64,000 nt of DNA from Lasioglossum baleicum (lineage: Eukaryota > Arthropoda > Insecta > Hymenoptera > Halictidae): contig NC_134940.1 in assembly GCF_051020765.1 (NCBI RefSeq), positions 15,699,712-15,763,711 on the forward strand, given 5' to 3'. The notes beneath the pieces were generated by a model. The model made no database searches. It saw nothing but the letters and a program-made list of their open reading frames with translations, and had not been told where the DNA came from. Shown one piece after another: positions 23,460 through 36,100 of this stretch (its first letter is position 1; each line of letters begins with the position of its first letter). The translations under genes and the position numbers were made by a program.

Positions 23460-25535
23460 TCGACAAATATTTTGTTAGGCTCAGCTCCTGCTGGTTCGAG
23501 CCCGAGCCCGAGGGCTGCAGGATGAGACCAGGCGGAGGAAGTGGGGGCGTACGAGGACACTGTGCGTGGTTACCACAATCAGAAACTGAATTGGAATTGC
23601 AGATGGCGCCCGACCTGCGCCACTTCGGCCTCGCCGTCGTTCCTGTCCGAGTTGGTTAAAGAGGAGGGAGGGGCTACTGGTACACTCGGTCTCTTCGTAG
23701 TCTTTGTACGATTCATCCTCCGGTCCGTCGGCTACTGTTAAAACGCCGATGACGACGAAGAGGTGTTTCCGACGATATAAAGTACGGCATCGAGAAAATA
23801 ATAAGAGGAACACGAGCGGGAGCGAGGCCCTCGCGGTCGCGTTGGCTCGGAAGGAGAACCAGAGCGATATAGGAGAGAGAGAAAGAAGAAGGGAGGGAGC
23901 TCGAGGGTCCAACCAGCGTATCCGATTTTCTCGGGCGTCGAAATCGTAGGACGTCGCGATGGTAAATCCGGCGACCGTTTCTCTCGGTTGGCTCTGCGGA
24001 CCGTTCGGAATTTATCAATCTGCCGTACCTATTTCCAACGGTCGTACAATCCGGAAGATAACCTACTACTACAACTGAATTAACTACTTCGCTCGAGGTT
24101 TGTTTTCTATCAGCGAATCCGAGATTGAATTCTCTCCTCCCCGTTTCTGTTGGCTTGCGCGAGACACACGCACACAACGCGCAACGCACACTAGTGTGTA
24201 TGGGCCATATAGTATGGCATGGTCCGTCCCTGTCGGAGAGCAGCGGTCGTTCGACCATAAACCGGAAATCGCTTGGAGAAACGGAAATCTTGAACGCGTC
24301 TCGGGAAACTGGATCTTCTTCTTCTTCTTCTGTCTCTGTTGCTCGCGTACATCTTGCCACCGCCGGAACCGAGCCTTTTTCTATCGTACAGACCGCTCGG
24401 AGATTACACGGTTTATCGAATACCGCCGCTACGCTGAGTAGAGTAGATCGTCGCGCGGATCGCCGATGAGAAATCTATGCGCATGAAAATGATTAATGTA
24501 CCAACAACACCCTGACTCGCTGCGATCGGCCGTCGTATCGTGTGAACCGGATGTCGGGAGTAGGCAAAGGCAGACCATTCAACGAAGTTTTACTCGCAGC
24601 GACCGGTTGTTGCTCCGATAAGAAGAACCAAATTACTTTCCGTCTGACTAACTATATACAGTCGACGCTGATAGACCGAACTCGGAGTAACGTTATCGCA
24701 AATAAAGTATCGAAACGTAAGCTCTTCGAATTACCGGGAATGTATATTTTCAATATTTCGATATAGAGATCCGTTTCGTCGATATGATCGGCCAGGCGAT
24801 CTTACGAACACGCGAGTACTAGTTTCCAGTGATCGATGTCTGCACGGGGCCAGCGTATCGACGTAAGCGTAGGTATCCGCGACTCGACGGAGGGACATTC
24901 GGATAAAATATGATTTTCTCGTTATCGATATTCCGACGCGCGATTATTTTCTCGGAAGGGGAGCGTTCCTTTGCGGAACAATTTCTTTCGAGTCTTCTCC
25001 GTCAGCAGAGTTTCATTGGGAAGTAAAAGAAAAATGGCGGCGTGTAGCGTGTAGATCGCGCGACCACCGAGCAGTGCTCTTACTCGTGTATTTCCGTAAA
25101 GGTGCACCACGGGGTCCTCCGTCACGGTTCCATAGGTCAGCAGAATTCGAGGAAATGTTCCCTTAAAAACGAATGTCGAACATCCGAGAATTCGACGAAT
25201 TTTAAATCGCGGATGGAAAATCGTTTTTAAAGGCACATACACGTGAACAGGAGAGAAAGAGAGTGAGAGAGATAGAGCGAGTGAGGGGAAGGGAGAGAGA
25301 GGGAGATGTGCGTACGCGATCGTAGACCGTAGGCCAGCGGCTCGTCACGTTAATGTCATCGGGAAAGAGAAAACGGTGTAGACCGATGGAGAAGTGAATG
25401 CCGTTCTCCTTTTTTTTACCCTGCCGCGAGATACTCGGGGCCCCGGGAGGAGGCTGAGGGGAATTAAAAGAGTATTCCCGATGCGCGACAGGAACACGGG
25501 AGGACGTACGTGGGATAGAACGAGCCTCGTCCAAG
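23460..25535 (+). promoter_or_regulatory. GC-rich upstream/5'UTR region of the zinc-finger gene
   Basis: Base composition shifts sharply from AT-rich to GC- and CpG-rich about 2 kb before the zinc-finger start codon, and stays so up to it. It contains purine-rich GA tracts at about 23870-23900 and 25250-25310, which resemble sites for GAGA-type factors. Reading frames occur on both strands only because stop codons are scarce; none shows protein features. I infer a promoter and 5'UTR region, possibly with non-coding exons. Confidence 0.45.
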
Positions 25536-28500
25536 ATGTCAGGAAGGCTGCCCCGTCTTCGTGCACTTCGTCCGCGACCTCAGCAATCCAAGGAAAAAGA
25601 AGATAACCTTAAAGAAGATCTTAAGGAAACTGTGATGAAGGAGCAACAGTCGCGGACCTCTGCCGAGGAGCTTTCGTTTGAAGACAAAGACAACGATTCC
25701 GCGAAGGGCAGTTTAAAGGGCGATCAAGACGACCTCGTTGACTGTACCGGATCCTCGCAAAGCTACGATTATAAAACCTGCAAACCTCCAAAGCCTCTTC
25801 CGATTCTCAAGGCTTACCTCGACCATCTAAAAAAGGAGCACAAACCAAAGGTATGTATTGTTGTCGTTTTCATCGTTTTCAACAGGGAGATGTCGAATCG
25901 CTAATGGAGATTTAATTGCTCTTTTTTGCTTCCGCAAATAGACGTGTAAAGTATCGAAATTACACTGTAGTCAGAACATTTTTATTTCGAAATACGAATA
26001 ATTTAATAAATCCTTTTATTTTATAAACTTAACAAGGGCATCTGTCATCGTTTAAGAGATTACAGTGTAACAGCAATTCAGATTAAGTGTCAACTTTACA
26101 AGAAGCATAATGGTTTCCAGGGGAAATTTGCACGCGACGCTGGATACCGATGTTCGATGTGTCCGTATGTTGCATTAAATTCGAGAGACCTAGAAACCCA
26201 TCAAAGAGTGCATCATTTGAAAAGGAGATTCTTTCGATGTTCCAAATGCTCCTATGTAACGCATGTACGTGCTCGTTACACGAAACACGTGAAGTATCAT
26301 TCCATGCCAATGATCAAGTGCGACGCCTGTGATTTTCGTACGCCGTACAAGGTTAATGCGACTTCCATAGAATGCGGTAGATCATTTGTTTCAGAGACAA
26401 ATCAATAACAGCGAACACGTTTTTTATAGTGGAACTTAGACAGACACACTAGGAACCATGGAGGGGGGGGAGCTTTTCAGTGCCGTGCTTGCAATTTCAC
26501 GGCTGACATCAGACAGAGCTTGACAGTGCACGAGACCAATCACCACGAGCCACCTGTAGGACAGACAAATCGCAAGTCTAATGCACCTTTTGAGCGTAAG
26601 CCGAGAAATAGTCCTAAGCGTTACAATCAGGTACACTATTGTAGTCGATAAATATTATTGATATGTTCTGTATGCGTTCGAAATCTACATGGTTTATGGT
26701 TTTAGGTGGGCGCGAGCGATTTCCGGGATACTCTCCACATATCCGGAAGCACGACGGTGTCCCTCAGTCCCGGCGACTCGTTCATGTCCGATCAATCGAT
26801 GAATTCTATGGAAGATAAAAGAAGTGCAATAGCGAATGCAGAATGCATAGCGTTGAAATGCGAGGAGAAAGGCTGTCAGTTCATTACCGCCTGGGACTCG
26901 GAAATGCAGAGACACCTGGCAGAGTGTCATGCACCGGTTACACCGAACAAGTCTCGAAAACCATTGCCAATGTTGATTCCCTTAAGTCCTGCTAAATCCA
27001 ATAATACTGCCAATGGATCCTCCACGACACTGTTAAAAGTTCCACGCGTAAGAGTGCGGCCGGAACTCGCTCAAATTGCCAGAGACACGGAACTGGCTAG
27101 GTTGTATGGGAATAAAGAAGTTAGTCACCTTGTTTTCTACTGTTACGCGCGATCGTTGATCCGTTTTTTATGGATTTTGTTTGTTAGTGATTCGAACGTA
27201 CTTCCAACAGGTCAACAACTTAAAGAAGGATGCGAATAACGCGGCAGATTTGTTTGAAAAAAAAAATGCGTCCTTCTTTGATAAGCTAAAGGAAAAGCTT
27301 ACTACGTCGGCGTCGATAAATAATGGAGTGGCGGAGGTAGCAGTAAGTACCACGAACGATTTGAAATGCTGGTGTACATTTAAAGCTAGTAGCATGGAGG
27401 AGCTGGCTTGTCACAAACAAACACACCACACTGCTCTCAGCGTATCTGTGGGCACGACGCGTTGCCCAAAGTGCAGAAGACGTTGCAAAAACTCGACTGA
27501 TCTACAAACGCATATGCAGTGTTGTCGCTTGGCGAGCAACGATTCGTCCATAGACAGTAGCTTAGAAAAATTATCGAATTGTTCAGAACTACGTGTGACC
27601 TCGTATCGCGGTGAATATGCATTCCCAGCGCAAACGGATTGGGACGTAAATCTCAGTGGACTCAATTCTTCTGGATCATCGGTATGATGTTTCTATAGAA
27701 ATAATCTATCTATATACAATACATACTTTATCTAACCGCGTGCACATGGAATAATGAAATGAACACACGCACACGAATGAATAGACGAATTGCAATACGA
27801 GAGTCAACAGATCTGACTATATACATAACATATATATTATATATATATATATATATATCTTATACACACGTTAAACTTTTTTATATTAAGTGTTTTTATT
27901 GCAAGCACCATGTATGGCCATTACAATGCAGAGTGCCCGTTCCAACTTTATCATCCGAAATATTTTCTTTATATTCGGTGTTTCAATAGAGTTCTCATCC
28001 ATTTGATTTTATTGAAACATTCGAAATACAGACAATAATTCAGAATGACAAAGTTGGAACATACTCCGTACTCCATACTTAGAATGCATACTTCAGCTTG
28101 AAATCACGATCAATTATTTTAAGTATGCGATGTTACTACGGTGAATTGTTGTTAATGTTTGTATTCGATATCTTTTTTTTTTGTTCCTCTTTGTTTACGT
28201 TTTTGTACATACATCTTTTTATTATTAAGAATGTGCTTTCAATGTTTCCCTTATGGCGTTCGAGACCGTAGCCAATTGTGTTTCGAGAGCGGTTTAACAG
28301 TTTATTTTGATAAAGGCAGTAAAATCTTTTGTCAGGTTGAAGGCACCTCAGCGCATCCAAGTGGCCGACGGGTATTCAAATGCCCGCATTGTCCATTTTG
28401 GGCATCCACCGCAAGTCGCTTTCACGTTCATATAGTCGGTCATTTAAATCGGAAGCCATTCGAGTGTTCCCTGTGCGCGTACCGCTCTAACTGGCGGTGG

Positions 28501-31500
28501 GACATCACAAAACATATTAAACTTAAAGCAGCTAAAGATCCAGTTCATATGACTGCCAGGGTACTTATGACGGATGAAACCGGTCGACGGAATTATTCCA
28601 AGTATAACAAGTATCTTGCACAGGTGAAAGCACTAATTTCACTTACATTAAGCCGAGCTAGTCCATGTTAGTTGTTAGCGAACCAGTGCTTGTCGTCTCA
28701 TTTTTTTTCTTGGCGCACTGATCTTGCTCGTATCTTTTTGTTTCGTTTACAACCTACGACAAGCACCAGTGATGATCCTTTAAAACTGTTCTATCTGTAG
28801 AACACGGAAAAAAATATATACATGTATACATATATATATATACATATATATATGTATATGAAAAATTTATTTTCATCGGAGCGCTTGGACACTTGATTGG
28901 TGTTATGATTTCATATTTTTATTGAAATTACAAGCATATTCTTAGTAATTGAAACCGACACGACAAATAAAGAACAATTGTCTAAATGTGTTGATGCTTC
29001 GAAAGTGACTTTCAGTTTTTCCAAAGAAAATTCTCAGTGTGCCGATTAGATTTTCTACCGAGTTAGCAAATTACGGAGTCTATTTCCCGTCGCGCAACAG
29101 CAACGTTTCGCGCGTACATGATCAAAACGATTCCATATCAAATGTAATCCGTTTCTGTCCTTCCTTAGGTGGAGCAACAATCATGGGACGAGCAAAATAT
29201 GGAAGAGCGTAGCGTGGAAGAGACTAATTCCGATGAGCCACCGACTAAGTTGTTGATTATGAACAGCAACGAGTATTTGCAAACTCCGGAATATAGTTCC
29301 ACTCCGGTCTCGATTGTGTCCACAAGCGAAGGGAGTAATGTTAATACTATCAATATTGGCCTAAGACCACCGCCTCCGCTAAAAGCTGCCGCTCGAAATC
29401 GTGGTCAATCCTTGCTAAAAAATAACTTGATCTCACCACACGGACAGAGTGGATCGACTTCCGCTACGCTCTCCGCAGACAATAAACGTACCATGTGGAA
29501 ATGTAAACGTTGCAACTTCAGACATTCGAACAGAGAGACTGTATCTTTGCATGTCAAGTCCCACAATGAATCGGAGCAACGCAACGAAGACGAAAAAGTA
29601 AACATCATTCATTACTTAGTTCATGGACAAACATGTCTACTATCCTTGGCAGGAAATATTCCATTAAAATCCCGAATTTGATAACACGATCGATTTTCTC
29701 TAGACATTCCGTCATAGAAAAATGATTGATGCTCGATCCGCTTGATCGAATGCTTTCTGCCAAAAATTGTAACTGTACTTTAACTCGAATTATACATCTC
29801 TGTAGAATCCATTCGGTTGCGGAGATTGCCCATTTTCCGCGCCAGACGCTGCAACTTTGTCCATACATAGAGTCCATCATCGCCCCAACTTGGAAGCCAT
29901 TTTCAAATGCTATCTGTGCCCCTATTACGTCAGCACGAAAGCGTATGTATTAACGCTTTATGAAAATCAGCTCTATACTTATCGAGAAAGAGAGAAAAAG
30001 AATGTTTGATCGTTGCAGGGAACTTTTGGATCATGTTAGACTCCACGGCGAGGAGCTCGCAGTCGTGCACCAACAGAGTACGGACTATAATTTCTCATCG
30101 GCTAAATATAAAGGGCAACAGACTAATTCTGATAACAGTAAGTTTGCTATACCCTTTGGTGTTGCTGAGCGTTGCTGATTCGTTGTTTCTCGTTTCAGGT
30201 AACAGTCGCATGAAACAGGAGAGGTCTATGGAACAGGTGATCCACATAACCACGCAGAACAACGTGACCTGCATATCGAACTCCTCGAAGAACGCCAATG
30301 CACCGCCACCATTGCTGTTAGATACGCGATCACTGCCAGACGCGCCCTTGGTCTGGGTGTCTAGACTAGACGGCACCCTTGCGAAGATGTTGAAATGTCG
30401 TCACTGTCCGTACGTGTCTTCTAGACGCGCGGAGGTCCGTGATCACGAGACCATGCACCTCGACACTCCCAGTCAAGGGCCCGTCATCGCTTGCACGGAC
30501 TGTAGCTTTACCTGTACTCGTCGAGAAATCATGGTCGCCCACACGGAAATGCATTCCGGGTCGTTGGGTACCGTTCACTGTTTGGTGGACGACACCAGAC
30601 CCGACTCTCAGCAACTGAGCGACTTGACCACGCTTCTTGGATTTACGCATACTCCCGCATTAGGTTCGGAGCCCGATCTGCGCGACTCCAGGTTGGTGCA
30701 TTGTTGCAGCAAATGCCCGGCACGGTTCCTCTACGAGAAAGAACTGAGAATCCACTTGCGGTACCATTCCACGGAGTTGGCGTACTCGTGCCAATGGTGT
30801 TCGTACGCCGCTCGCCAGCCGGCTCATCTGTTGGCCCATCAGAAGGCGCACTCGACGGAGTATCAGGAACGTACGAAGTACTTATTGTCTCTGTACGGTC
30901 ACTCCCAACGATACCCACCTCCCAACACGGCGTGCGTCGAAGCAGGCGGCCAGGATTCGAGCCAGAGTTGCACGGTTGCGTGGATTGTCGTCGAGGTCTC
31001 CGAGACCTCGGGCAACGGTTTTAACAATCCGAATCAACAGAGGACCGGGAACCAAGTGTTCACCTGTGCCAAATGTCCTGCCCGTTACTTTAAGTTAGAT
31101 GCTCTGGAGTATCACATGACGCTGCACGGATCGAACAACAGATTCAAATGCACCGAGTGCGACTACTCCTCGAAGACTGCCCAGAATCTAGTGAAACACC
31201 AAGTGGTTCACCGACGACAGAACGAGACTAGCGAGATAGCCGCGAATCTGTCGCCGCCGCCCTCCTCCGACCCTCAGTTTGGACTGTTCATGCGAGGCAA
31301 CCCGAACTTCGTCTATCCTGGTTACCTGAGGAACGGCAGACTGAAAGAGAAACGGTACAAATGCCACAAGTGTCCCTCCGCGTTCGAGAAGCGGGAACAG
31401 TACAGGGTTCATCTGACGTTGCATGGCGCGAAACAGAGATACCGTTGCGACACCTGCGACTATTCCGTCAAATACTACGCGAATTACGTTCAGCATCTGA

Positions 31501-32186
31501 AAAAGCATCAAGCGAACGCGGAGGCTCAAGCCTCGCGCCGGCAATTCGAGGACGACACGATCACCATCGACAGCGACACCGTCTCCGATAACGTGGCGTC
31601 CGTGTCCCGTTCGGGGAAGACTCTCAAGTCGTCCTGCAGCTCATCGGCCGCGGTGTCCTTGAACGGGACCGCGATGCTAAACTACGGCGGCATGCAAGCC
31701 TCCAACCAAGATAAACAGTCGTTGTTACTGATGCAGAAAAAGGGTATGCTCGTGTCGCATAACGAGGAGACTGAGACGTTACGCTGCCAGAGCTGTCCCT
31801 TCTCGTCCTGCGATAAAGACGCCATGGACTCCCACAAACGCCGCCACGGTATCGAACGAGTGACACCGTCCTGTCCCCATTGCGATTACAGACCGAGAAA
31901 AGATGAGAATATTGGCGAACATATCAGGCTGCACTTCACTAGACTTTACAAGCCTGAGTCCTATCTAATTATAGAGTTATTAACGTTAACGATGAAGAAA
32001 CCATCCAACAATGGAAAAGAGGAGAAACAGAAGTCGACAGAACTATTGTTTAAAGAATATCAAGACGGAAGATTCTTTCCTCTTAACGATACTAATTCGT
32101 TCGGCAACAGTCCAAACGGAAATAGCTGTAAGGAGAAAGTTTTGGTGGATCCCAATACCGGAGAGACGAAACATTTGACCGTTTAA
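25536..32186 (+). CDS. Large C2H2 zinc-finger protein (about 22 fingers)
   Basis: Probably a nuclear DNA-binding transcription regulator. Ten exons: 25536-25850, 26082-26351, 26430-26630, 26706-27119, 27211-27681, 28336-28623, 29169-29597, 29806-29942, 30019-30137, 30199-32186; total 4632 nt, 1543 aa. Exon 2 could start at 26121 instead, also in frame. The start (CCAAGATGTC) is the first ATG of an acidic/basic N-terminus without fingers. Fingers come in clusters: four in exons 2-3 (for example YRCSMCPYVALNSRDLETH), a middle set in exons 4-7 with atypical spacing (CEEKGC, a CWC finger and one ending in CC), and about a dozen in exons 8-10 (CRHCPY, CTDCSF, CQWCSY, CDTCDYSV and others). Exon 6 contains the striking YRSNWRWDITKHIKLK. 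Many fingers are of the C-x2-C-[PDS]-[FY] type. Resemblance to insect charlatan/REST-like proteins is possible, but I cannot establish the orthologue. Confidence 0.85.
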
Positions 32187-33146
32187 TTAAGACTTAAGAG
32201 AACCGTTATAGGGAAATGATCATGTAATATACACATACACGTATACACACATTTCTGTATATGTACATATATCGTACATATATATGTACAATGTCGTTAT
32301 ATGACGCATTTTAGGCGTTTATATACAAATTTTTTTAGATCATCCAATCATAATAGAATCGTTTAAAAATATCGTTACAATTCGAATAGTAGGCAATACT
32401 TAGATAAACAAGAAAAACTTAATTCGTTTGTAGTGCAGCTGTCTTAGCTTTTATTTAAGAAGTTTGCGTGAAAACAAGTGTGCAATTAATTTCGCCTCTC
32501 TCGCTATTGTAACATTTCTGTACAGACAAGATCCTCTGTTAATAATTATAACAGTTGAACGCCGCCATTGTGATTATAAGCGAGCACGATCATAGTCGCT
32601 ATCTATCAAACTCGTTTTGAGATTGAACGTATCGTAATTAACAATGCCACCTTGTTTCGCCCTTGTATAACGCCGTTATTGTAAATACAAGAATTAAAAC
32701 GATCAATCTTGTACGATATAATAATAAACAAGTGCTATTATAGATTGGTGGTAAACCTGTCCTGTTCCGTATCGCCCGCCAGCTTCGTAGATCGTCCTTC
32801 AATTTCGGTAATTCGATCAACGAATTTAAATTACGTTTTAATGTTTTAATTGTATTTTATCTGTATTTTATTCGTATTAGCTAAAAAATATATGACAATG
32901 AATGGACTGGACCGAAGTCGTCCATGGTGGTACGAAACAGGTTCGCGTTGAACGCATCACCAGCGAAATCCCAAGGAGAGAGCCCAGGGGGATCAATAAA
33001 ATCCTTGTCGTGGATTCGCGCATGACGGAATTTATTTTACGAATTTCTTAAGGTTATGAAAGGAACCCGTGTTAGAAAACAGTGTCACACGTCACACTGA
33101 ACGCGACAGGTAAACAACTGCCGTAGATTCACCTAAATGCAGAACG
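32187..33146. other. Zinc-finger 3'UTR and VPS13-like upstream region
   Basis: AT-rich, with a TACATA microsatellite at about 32225-32290 and candidate polyadenylation signals AATAAA at 32723 and 32997. The VPS13-like promoter should lie towards 33146, where the start codon follows about 90 bp of less AT-rich sequence. No further gene seen. Confidence 0.5.
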
Positions 33147-36100
33147 ATGTTCGAGGGTGCCATAGCAGCGTTTTTGAACCGGCTCCTGGGCAAGTATGTT
33201 GAAGATCTGGATACCGAACAATTTAATGTCGGCATTTTTTCCGGCGATACCTGTTTGACCGATCTTAAATTGAAGCCCGAGGCTCTGGTAAGATTTCTCT
33301 TGTGTACCTCATCCGAAATCTCTATTTCGATTTTCATGGAAAACCAGTGAAATACGTTTGAATGATTGTTTCCAGTACCAGCTTGGTCTGCCTATCAGGG
33401 TGGAACTAGGACTTATAGGAAAGATCGTTTTGAAGATCCCATGGTCCGGGTTATTTTCTCAACCTATTATCCTCTGTATCGAGGTAGAAAATTTATTCTT
33501 TCTTCTAACTAATCAACTGTTAGGTTGCAATCAGCAAATTGTATCCTTAACATTGTTATCTGAACTTTCAAGGATGTGTACATAGTAGCTGTACCTGCTG
33601 CTCACGGTGCTTACGATGCTGAGATACAAAAAAAGTTAATAAGGGCTGAAAAGAAAAAGATATTGGAAGATCTAAAGGAGCATGAACCTAATAAAGCAGG
33701 TAATTTATACAGTTAAATTCCATATTCGATGCAGTTGTTAATATGCTCGATCATTTTTAGAATTCCTCGACAACATATTAACGTCGGTAACAAAAAACTT
33801 TCAAATTACTATCAACAATGTACATATTAGATATGAAGAGAAGTTAAATGAGTCTTTGTGTGCGTTTGGTATCTGTATTCAGAGTGTATCTGTGATGACT
33901 ACAAACAGGTAATTGTTTCCTCAAGTTATTTCATTGTATCATGAAACATTCGTTATTGTTATAAAATAAATTCTAGCAAATGGAAGCCTGGTGTTTGTGG
34001 AAACAACGTCAACACAGTTTATCAATTAGTAAGAGCAGAATCTCTAAGCATGTATATGGATCATGACACCGAATCTTCTCTCGCAAGCAACAGGTGTGAC
34101 TGGGACATGTCTGCTGTCCTAGACTGGAAGGATACAATGCATAAATCTCTGCAAACTTTTGGTGTTGGAGACAAGGAATTTCAATTTCGTACGTTCTTTC
34201 TTATGCTTCATTTTCAGTCCTGCAACGACACGCTAGGTGTTTAAGACATCAGCAAAATTTCTTTTTGGCAATTAAACTTTGAAAGCTTCAGCTGTATATC
34301 TAGAAGAATTTTAGGAAATTTTTTTGACAGAACAGTGTATCTTTGTAGGGTTCACTCCATTCCAAAGTAGTTAATTGTTCAGAGAAATTAATATCATTTT
34401 GACCGTGTTTCAGTTCTGAAACCTTTCACGGCAAAAATAAAGGTAATTATACATAAAGGAAACGAGGCTCAAACATGTCGCATGTTAGTCGATATAGTGT
34501 TGCACGACGTTGCTATGCAAGTTACTGAACAGCAGTACATTACATTTTGTCATCTTTACGATTCGCTGGAACGCGCAATTATAAATAAGTATGTGATCTA
34601 AAATCTACCTTGCTTCAAACATGAATATTTGTCTTTATTTACTCCGATAATGTTGTAGACCTTATATAAAGTATCGTCCAAACGAAGCTGTGCTGAAGAA
34701 TCCGTCAGCTTGGTGGAAATATGCCTACAATTCGATTCTAGAATACAACGTGAGACCGTACACCTGGACGAGAATCAGCGAGCACAGGAAAAGCTACAGG
34801 AAGTATAAAGAAACATGTTTGCAGAGTTTACTGAGGCCGAATGATACAGAACTGAAATTAGATTTACAAAAGTACGAAGATTGCTTGACGATACTGAATA
34901 TAGTAATCGCCAGAGAACACGCCAGACAAGAATTACAAAATAAAACCATGGAAGAGAAGTCTCATGATTTGAGCAGCGTTCACTCGGTACAAAATAATAC
35001 GGAGAACGCGTCTTCATCCTTAGAAGGGAAAACTCCGAACGTTGAGGGTATCGATGTGCAAGAAACCAAAAAATTATGTCAGAGTAATGCCAATAATGGA
35101 TTAGAGAAAAAGATGAAGTTAGAAAAGCTACCGCAACCTATTGGTACGATTATTTTTCTGTACATTAATATGCTAGGTATATTACGAACAGTAAGGATAA
35201 CTTTTGATTACAGATTATAAATTCAATTTCACTTTGGCGAACGCTTGTTTAAGTTTCCTCAACAACAGCGACAGAGAAATACTTGTTATAACTATGACAC
35301 AGTTTCTGACGAGCATCGAGGTGCAACCGATCATGTCTGCTTTTAAAGTGTCTGCTCGAGCCGAGAGCTTTGTAGTGGAAGGTGTTTCTCCGGAAGGTGA
35401 TTTGGTGCCTCTAATCACTGTAGACAACATCCTCACAGGTAATTTAACATATTAACCATACAAATTCAAATTCTATTTACGGTCTTGATCATTTTTCTGT
35501 TTAGACAACGTGTCGACTAACTTCTTGGCAATAGACTTCGAAAAGAATGGAGAAAACGTGGATCCAACTTTCGACGTATCTTTAAAACTCGAGCCCGTTG
35601 AAGTTACTTATTACCACGTAAGTGCAATATGGTATATACCGTACAAACTATATGAAAACGCATGTATTTGTTAACATTTTGTTTCAGCATGCCGCAATGG
35701 AGATTATACAATTCTTTAAGCTGAATGACGCGAACATTCGAACCACGATTCTATGGATGTACAAGCTCTATGAATACATGAAAGGGAACCTTCTGATGTT
35801 AGCAGACAATATCGTTTCTCAAACTCTACGAATTAGTTTCAAAATTGACATTAAAGGACCCTACATTGTGTTTCCCGAACATGGATCGATACAGAAGTGT
35901 GTAGAATATAAAACATTTTCTAGATGTAACACAATTGTCGTATGAATCTGTACGTAACACGAAGGGATTTTAGAGGTGGAGACATTCTCGTTCTGGATTT
36001 TGGTAACGTGATTGTATCCAACGAACTTCAAGCGACCAACTTGCAGCTCGAGGACGCCACGCTCATGGAGCTGGAAGAATTGCTTTACGATAGAATACAC

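Noticed and set aside
23713..24360. 215-codon minus-strand frame in the GC-rich region
   Set aside because: Stop codons are rare there by composition; open frames occur on both strands and none has domain-like sequence or splice support.
29960..30178. Separate small gene in the frame at 29960-30178
   Set aside because: Its second half (from 30019) is exon 9 of the zinc-finger gene in the correct phase; the upstream part is intron.
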